9,955 nt of DNA, from NCBI GenBank assembly GCA_013153575.1, contig JAADEE010000291.1, positions 1 to 9,955 of the forward strand. The letters are read 5' to 3'. The notes under the pieces were generated by a model. It saw nothing but the letters and a program-made list of their open reading frames with translations, searched no databases and was not told the origin of the DNA. Made by a program: the position numbers and the translations under genes. This DNA is from Chlorobiota bacterium. GTDB taxonomy: Bacteria > Bacteroidota > Bacteroidia > Bacteroidales > JAADGE01. Position 1 is the first letter of the stretch. Each line of letters begins with the position of its first letter. This document shows, piece after piece, positions 6,366-9,955 of the stretch.

Positions 6366-6379
6366 AAATTGTAAATTTG
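6348..6379 (+). promoter_or_regulatory. promoter of the toxin-antitoxin / polA operon
   Basis: TTTG at 6348-6351 and TAAATTTG at 6372-6379 are separated by 20 bases, the best full match in the window to the Bacteroidota pattern TTTG-N(19-21)-TAnnTTTG. The -33 element lies inside the last codons of queD. The -7 box ends 16 nt before the ATG at 6395. Its final TTG (6377-6379) is in frame with the next gene and mimics a start codon. Confidence 0.65.
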
Positions 6380-6394
6380 TTAAAATACTTTATT

Positions 6395-6706
6395 ATGAGC
6401 CCTATTGATTATAAAACAAAAGTTATTGAAGAAATTAGTGTTGTTGAAGACGATGATACTTTGCAAAAACTTTATTCAGTAGTACATTCTTTTTTAGAAG
6501 ATTATGATACCGAAAATGGCAAGTTAAGTTTTGAAGAATGGAACAAACAATTTGATGATGATTTAAAATTAGATGATTTTATACCTGAATATGGAATGAC
6601 TTTAAGAGAGTTCAGAATGAGTATTTATGAAGCAGAAACTTCTCAAAATGAAAAGTCAATAAATATTTTTCAAAATAAACTTCAAAATATTTATGGAAAA
6701 GCGTAA
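6395..6706 (+). CDS. putative antitoxin of a RelE/ParE-type toxin-antitoxin pair
   Basis: A 103-residue acidic protein directly upstream of, and overlapping by 14 nt, a RelE/ParE-like toxin gene, which is the usual antitoxin position. Residues 1-36 form a likely helical pair (KTKVIEEISVVEDDDTLQKLYSVVHSFLE) like the short N-terminal segment of many Bacteroidota and cyanobacterial antitoxins. Residues 46-80 hold a second block ending GMTLREFRMSIYEAE, and the tail is polar and probably wraps the toxin. I see no clear helix-turn-helix, ribbon-helix-helix or AbrB DNA-binding fold, so the assignment rests mainly on context. I start at the ATG at 6395, not at the in-frame TTG 6377, because the latter lies inside the -7 promoter box. 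Confidence 0.7.
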   Translation: MSPIDYKTKVIEEISVVEDDDTLQKLYSVVHSFLEDYDTENGKLSFEEWNKQFDDDLKLDDFIPEYGMTLREFRMSIYEAETSQNEKSINIFQNKLQNIYGKA

Positions 6707-7016
6707 AGAAGTTTTTTTGTTGGGTTTTGAAAATGATTTTGATAAAAATTTCATATACTTAAAAAGTAAATCACCTAAAAATGCAATAAGTTTTGCAAAA
6801 AATGTAGATAAAAAAGTTGAAGGAATAAAACAAAATCCTAAACTATTTCCAACAGAAAGGTATTTATACACAAAAAGAAGATTATACCGTTTTTCTCTTG
6901 TTATGAAATCATGGAAGATTATTTATAAAGTTACAAATTCAAAATTAATATTTCTTGGAATAATTCATACAGCACAACATCCAAGTAAAATTAAAAATTT
7001 ACGAACATCATTATGA
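6693..7016 (+). CDS. RelE/ParE-superfamily toxin
   Basis: A 107-residue basic protein of the RelE/ParE fold. Such toxins either cleave mRNA on the ribosome (RelE type) or poison gyrase (ParE type); which applies is not decidable here. Features: an N-terminal helical part with the pattern FDKNFIYLKSKSPKNAISFAKNVDKKVEGIKQNP (17-49), a central RRLYRFSLVMKSWKIIYKV (62-80) matching the family's R-hydrophobic-K-x-IIYKV strand pair, and the C-terminal LIFLGIIHTAQHPSKI (85-100), like the I-x-H-x-x-xP ending of the family. The ATG at 6693 lies inside the end of the antitoxin gene (14-nt overlap), implying coupled translation. Its TGA at 7014-7016 overlaps the polA ATG (ATGA). A solitary, domesticated member is possible, since the pair sits in a housekeeping operon. 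Confidence 0.83.
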   Translation: MEKRKEVFLLGFENDFDKNFIYLKSKSPKNAISFAKNVDKKVEGIKQNPKLFPTERYLYTKRRLYRFSLVMKSWKIIYKVTNSKLIFLGIIHTAQHPSKIKNLRTSL

Positions 7017-9802
7017 CAGAAAAAAAACTATTCTTACTCGATGCTTATGCATTGATATTTAGAGCATACTACGCATTTATTAAAAACCCAAGATATAATT
7101 CGAAAGGTTTAAATACATCTGCAATTTTAGGTTTTACAAACACTTTACATGAAATTTTAAGTAAAGAAAAACCAACACATATTGCAGTTGTTTTCGACCA
7201 TCCGAAAGGAAGTTTCAGAAAAGATATTTTTCCTGAATATAAAGCACATAGAGATGCTACTCCGGAAGATATTATTAAATCTGTGCCATACATAAAAGAA
7301 ATAATCAAAGCGTTTAACATTCCAATTTACGAAATCGAAGGTTTTGAAGCAGATGACACAATAGGAACACTTGCAAAAAAAGCAGAAAAAGAAGGTTTCA
7401 CGACATACATGATGACACCTGATAAGGATTTTGGGCAGTTAGTTTCTGATAAGATTTTTATGTATAAGCCCAAAAGAGGAGGTAATGATGCTCAAATTCT
7501 TGGTGAAAAAGAAATTTGTGAAAAATATGGAATTGAAAATCCTGAACAAGTAATTGATATTTTAGCAATTTGGGGTGATGCCGCCGATAATATTCCCGGC
7601 ATACCGGGCGTTGGAGAAAAAACTTCAATGAAATTAATTCAAAAATATAAAACTGTTGAAGAAATTTATAAACATCTTAATGAACTGAAAGGTAAGCAAA
7701 AAGAAAATGTTGAAAAAAGTAAAGATTTAGTTAAACTTTCAAAAGAGCTTGTTACAATTTCGCAAGATGTTCCTGTTGAATTTAATGAAAAAGATTTAGA
7801 GAAAAATGAACCGGATTATAATAAATTAGAGAATATTTTTAAAGAATTAGAATTTGGAGCATTAGCAAAAAGAATAATTCCCGGAAAGCAAGAAGATGTT
7901 TCGCAAGGTAATCTTTTTGGTGGATTATTTGCCGAACAAAAACCAACGAGTAATGAGGATGAAGAAGAAACAATCGCACCAACTTTTAAAGATATTTACA
8001 ATTCAGAACACAATTATTTACTTGTTGAAAGTGAGGAAGATGTAAAAAATCTTGTTTCAAAATTAGAAAAAACAAAAGAGTTTTGTTTCGATACAGAAAC
8101 CACAGGAACTGACCCGCATATTGCAGAACTTGTGGGAATTTCTTTTTCTTACAGAATGTATGAGGCATACTATATTCCTATTTCAGAAAACAAGGATGAA
8201 GCAAATAAGGTTATAAATATTTTAAAACCTATTTTAGAAAATCCTTCAATTAAAAAAATAGGGCAAAACATAAAATATGATATTTTAGTTTTAAAAAATT
8301 ATGGTGTAAACGTTACCGGAAAACTTTTTGATACAATGCTTGCTCATTATTTGCTTGAACCTGCAAAAAGGCATAACATGACTGTTCTTGCACAAACTTA
8401 CCTCAATTACAATCCTGTTTCAATTGAAACTTTAATAGGTAAGAAGGGTAAAAATCAACTTTCAATGAGAACTGTGCCTATTGATAAAATTAAGGAATAT
8501 GCCGGAGAAGATGCTGATATAACTTTAAGGTTAAAATATATTCTTGAAAAAGAACTTGCAAAAGATAAGAAGCTTGAAAAATTAGCAGAAGATATTGAAT
8601 TTCCTTTGGTTTATGTTCTTGCAGATATGGAAAGTAATGGTGTAAGAATTAGCACCGAACAACTTAAAAACTATGAAATTGAATTGACAGAAAGAATTGA
8701 AAAAATAGAAAATAAAATTTATGAACTTGCAGGTACTAAATTTAATATTGCATCACCAAAACAACTTGGTTTAATTCTTTTTGAAACTTTAAAAATTACA
8801 GATAAACCTAAAAAAACAAAAACAGGACAGTACGCAACAGGTGAAGATGAACTTCAAAAACTTAAAGATAAACATGAAATTATTAACCTAATTTTGGATT
8901 ACAGAGGTTTAGCAAAACTTCTTTCAACCTATGTGAAGGCTTTACCTGAGTTAATAAATCCAAAAACCGAAAAAATACACACTTCTTATAATCAGGCAGT
9001 TACTGCAACAGGTAGATTGAGTTCAACAAATCCTAATTTGCAAAATATTCCTATAAGGACAGAGGATGGCAAAAAAATAAGAGAGGCATTTATTCCGTCT
9101 GACAATGAGCATGTTTTATTTGCTGCCGATTATTCGCAAATAGAATTGCGTATTATGGCACATTTGAGCCAAGATAAAAATATGCTTGAAGCTTTTAATA
9201 ATAATGAAGATATTCATGCATCAACAGCAGCAAAGATTTTTGGTGTTAAGTTAGAAGATGTTACAAAAGAAATGCGTAGCAAAGCTAAATCTGCAAACTT
9301 TGGAATTATTTATGGAATTTCGGCATTTGGTCTTGCTCAAAATTTGAATATTTCTCGTTCCGAAGCAAAAGAACTTATTGATGGTTATTTTGCAACTTAT
9401 CCTGATGTTAAAAAATATATGGATGAAAGTATAAGAATTGCACGAGAGAAAGGATATGTTTCAACAATTTTGGGTAGAAAAAGACAACTTCTGAACATTA
9501 ATTCAAGAAACTCACTTTTACGAAGTAACGATGAAAGAAATGCAATAAATGCACCCATACAAGGAACTGCTGCCGATATTATTAAAATTGCAATGAATAA
9601 TTGTTTTGTAAGATTAGAAAAAGAAAATTTGCAAGCAAAAATGATTTTGCAAGTGCATGACGAACTTGTTTTTGATGTTCCGAAAAATGAACAAGAAAAA
9701 ACAAAGCAAATTGTAATTGATGAAATGGAAAATGCTGTTAAACTTTCTGTTGATTTAGTTGTTGATACTAATTTTGGTGATAACTGGTTAGTTGCACATT
9801 AG
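7013..9802 (+). CDS. polA: DNA polymerase I (full length, three domains)
   Basis: A 929-residue DNA polymerase I, about the length of the E. coli enzyme, that fills gaps and removes RNA primers during replication and repair. The 5' nuclease domain covers about 1-290: LLDAYALIFRAYYAF, D62 in FDHPKGSFR, EADD (112-115), PDKDFGQL (136-143), and the helix-hairpin-helix core GDAADNIPGIPGVGEKT (188-204). The proofreading 3'-5' exonuclease domain (about 335-525) is intact: D360 and E362 in DTETTG, D423 in QNIKYD, Y496 and D500 in YAGEDAD. The polymerase domain follows: motif A DYSQIELR with D706, motif B R755-xxx-K759-xxx-F763 with Y767, and motif C HDE (882-884). Phe at 763 is the same residue as in E. 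coli (discriminates against dideoxynucleotides). The start overlaps the toxin stop, so expression appears coupled to the TA pair. Confidence 0.98.
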   Translation: MTEKKLFLLDAYALIFRAYYAFIKNPRYNSKGLNTSAILGFTNTLHEILSKEKPTHIAVVFDHPKGSFRKDIFPEYKAHRDATPEDIIKSVPYIKEIIKAFNIPIYEIEGFEADDTIGTLAKKAEKEGFTTYMMTPDKDFGQLVSDKIFMYKPKRGGNDAQILGEKEICEKYGIENPEQVIDILAIWGDAADNIPGIPGVGEKTSMKLIQKYKTVEEIYKHLNELKGKQKENVEKSKDLVKLSKELVTISQDVPVEFNEKDLEKNEPDYNKLENIFKELEFGALAKRIIPGKQEDVSQGNLFGGLFAEQKPTSNEDEEETIAPTFKDIYNSEHNYLLVESEEDVKNLVSKLEKTKEFCFDTETTGTDPHIAELVGISFSYRMYEAYYIPISENKDEANKVINILKPILENPSIKKIGQNIKYDILVLKNYGVNVTGKLFDTMLAHYLLEPAKRHNMTVLAQTYLNYNPVSIETLIGKKGKNQLSMRTVPIDKIKEYAGEDADITLRLKYILEKELAKDKKLEKLAEDIEFPLVYVLADMESNGVRISTEQLKNYEIELTERIEKIENKIYELAGTKFNIASPKQLGLILFETLKITDKPKKTKTGQYATGEDELQKLKDKHEIINLILDYRGLAKLLSTYVKALPELINPKTEKIHTSYNQAVTATGRLSSTNPNLQNIPIRTEDGKKIREAFIPSDNEHVLFAADYSQIELRIMAHLSQDKNMLEAFNNNEDIHASTAAKIFGVKLEDVTKEMRSKAKSANFGIIYGISAFGLAQNLNISRSEAKELIDGYFATYPDVKKYMDESIRIAREKGYVSTILGRKRQLLNINSRNSLLRSNDERNAINAPIQGTAADIIKIAMNNCFVRLEKENLQAKMILQVHDELVFDVPKNEQEKTKQIVIDEMENAVKLSVDLVVDTNFGDNWLVAH

Positions 9803-9839
9803 TTTTTAGTTTAAAGTAATAAGATAAAAGTTGATAGGG

Positions 9840-9955
9840 GTGAATAAAAACATAACATTAATTATTCTTGCAGGAGGCAAAAGTTCTCGAATGGGAACAG
9901 ATAAAGCTTTGCTTAAATTTAAAGGAAAAACATTTGTTCAAAATATTTACGATAA
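9840..9955 (+). CDS. mobA: molybdenum cofactor guanylyltransferase, N-terminal part (runs off right edge)
   Basis: The first 38 codons of a gene that continues past the window end. The translation begins MNKNITLIILAGGKSSRMG and continues TDKALLKFKGK. The LAGGxSxRMGxDKALL signature is the nucleotide-binding start of MobA, which transfers GMP from GTP onto molybdopterin to make the bis-MGD cofactor. The LAGG form favours MobA over the related cytidylyltransferase MocA, which usually has LAAG. I choose the GTG at 9840 as start, which leaves the usual few residues before the first strand. An in-frame TTG at 9831 is an alternative three codons longer; there is no in-frame ATG at the correct position. 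It starts 37 nt after polA with no terminator visible between them, so co-transcription with polA is possible. Confidence 0.85.
   Translation, partial: MNKNITLIILAGGKSSRMGTDKALLKFKGKTFVQNIYD

Noticed and set aside
6656..6871. Open frame on the minus strand, 71 codons
   Set aside because: Antisense to the toxin gene; hydrophobic composition is that expected from reading Lys-rich coding sequence backwards.
7069..7320. Open frame on the minus strand, 83 codons
   Set aside because: Antisense to the 5' nuclease domain of polA, which is clearly the coding strand.
7986..8168. Open frame on the minus strand, 60 codons
   Set aside because: Antisense to the polA exonuclease domain; no support.
1..9955. 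CRISPR array, tRNA or rRNA gene, insertion sequence or prophage
   Set aside because: No spaced direct repeats, no cloverleaf or rRNA sequence, and no transposase, integrase or phage protein seen on either strand.

Overview
The window is very AT-rich and looks like chromosomal DNA of a member of the Bacteroidota. Three things point there. Several genes are preceded by the Bacteroidota -7 promoter element TAnnTTTG, usually 16-19 nt before the ATG and with no Shine-Dalgarno sequence. There is an ECF sigma factor of the type expanded in that phylum, and a secreted protein with a carboxypeptidase-regulatory-like (CarboxypepD_reg-like) N-terminus. Several proteins also have the closest look of Bacteroidota families. 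Genus cannot be judged from the sequence.

Left block (1-2368), all on the minus strand: a short coiled-coil protein (2368-1985) with a clear intrinsic terminator, then an exported protein with a CarboxypepD_reg-like domain (1851-601), then an ECF sigma factor (533-9) that apparently starts at TTG. A GC-richer hairpin lies between the last two. The usual anti-sigma partner, if present, would lie off the left edge.

Middle block: two tandem, divergent paralogous lipoproteins on the plus strand (2483-4032) from an unnamed family. They converge on a minus-strand PLP aminotransferase of the YbdL methionine-aminotransferase type (5229-4054). A non-coding stretch of about 300 bases follows, with divergent promoters at its ends. 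Its right part holds a palindromic operator-like site in front of an ArsR-family repressor (5531-5839). The repressor's terminator runs directly into the promoter of queD (5919-6365).

Right block (6395-9955), plus strand: a putative type II toxin-antitoxin pair with its own promoter inside the queD end. The antitoxin-like gene overlaps the RelE/ParE-like toxin by 14 nt. The toxin stop overlaps the start of polA (ATGA), so full-length DNA polymerase I with intact 5' nuclease, proofreading and polymerase motifs appears to be translated from the same message. A partial mobA (molybdenum cofactor guanylyltransferase) begins 37 nt after polA and runs off the right edge.

Most genes are ordinary. 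The points most worth a second look are the TA-polA coupling, the tandem lipoproteins with different export signals, the ArsR protein with a C-terminal cysteine cluster and its multi-half-site operator, and the promoter boxes that mimic TTG starts of two genes. I did not find convincing evidence of a wholly new multi-gene system.
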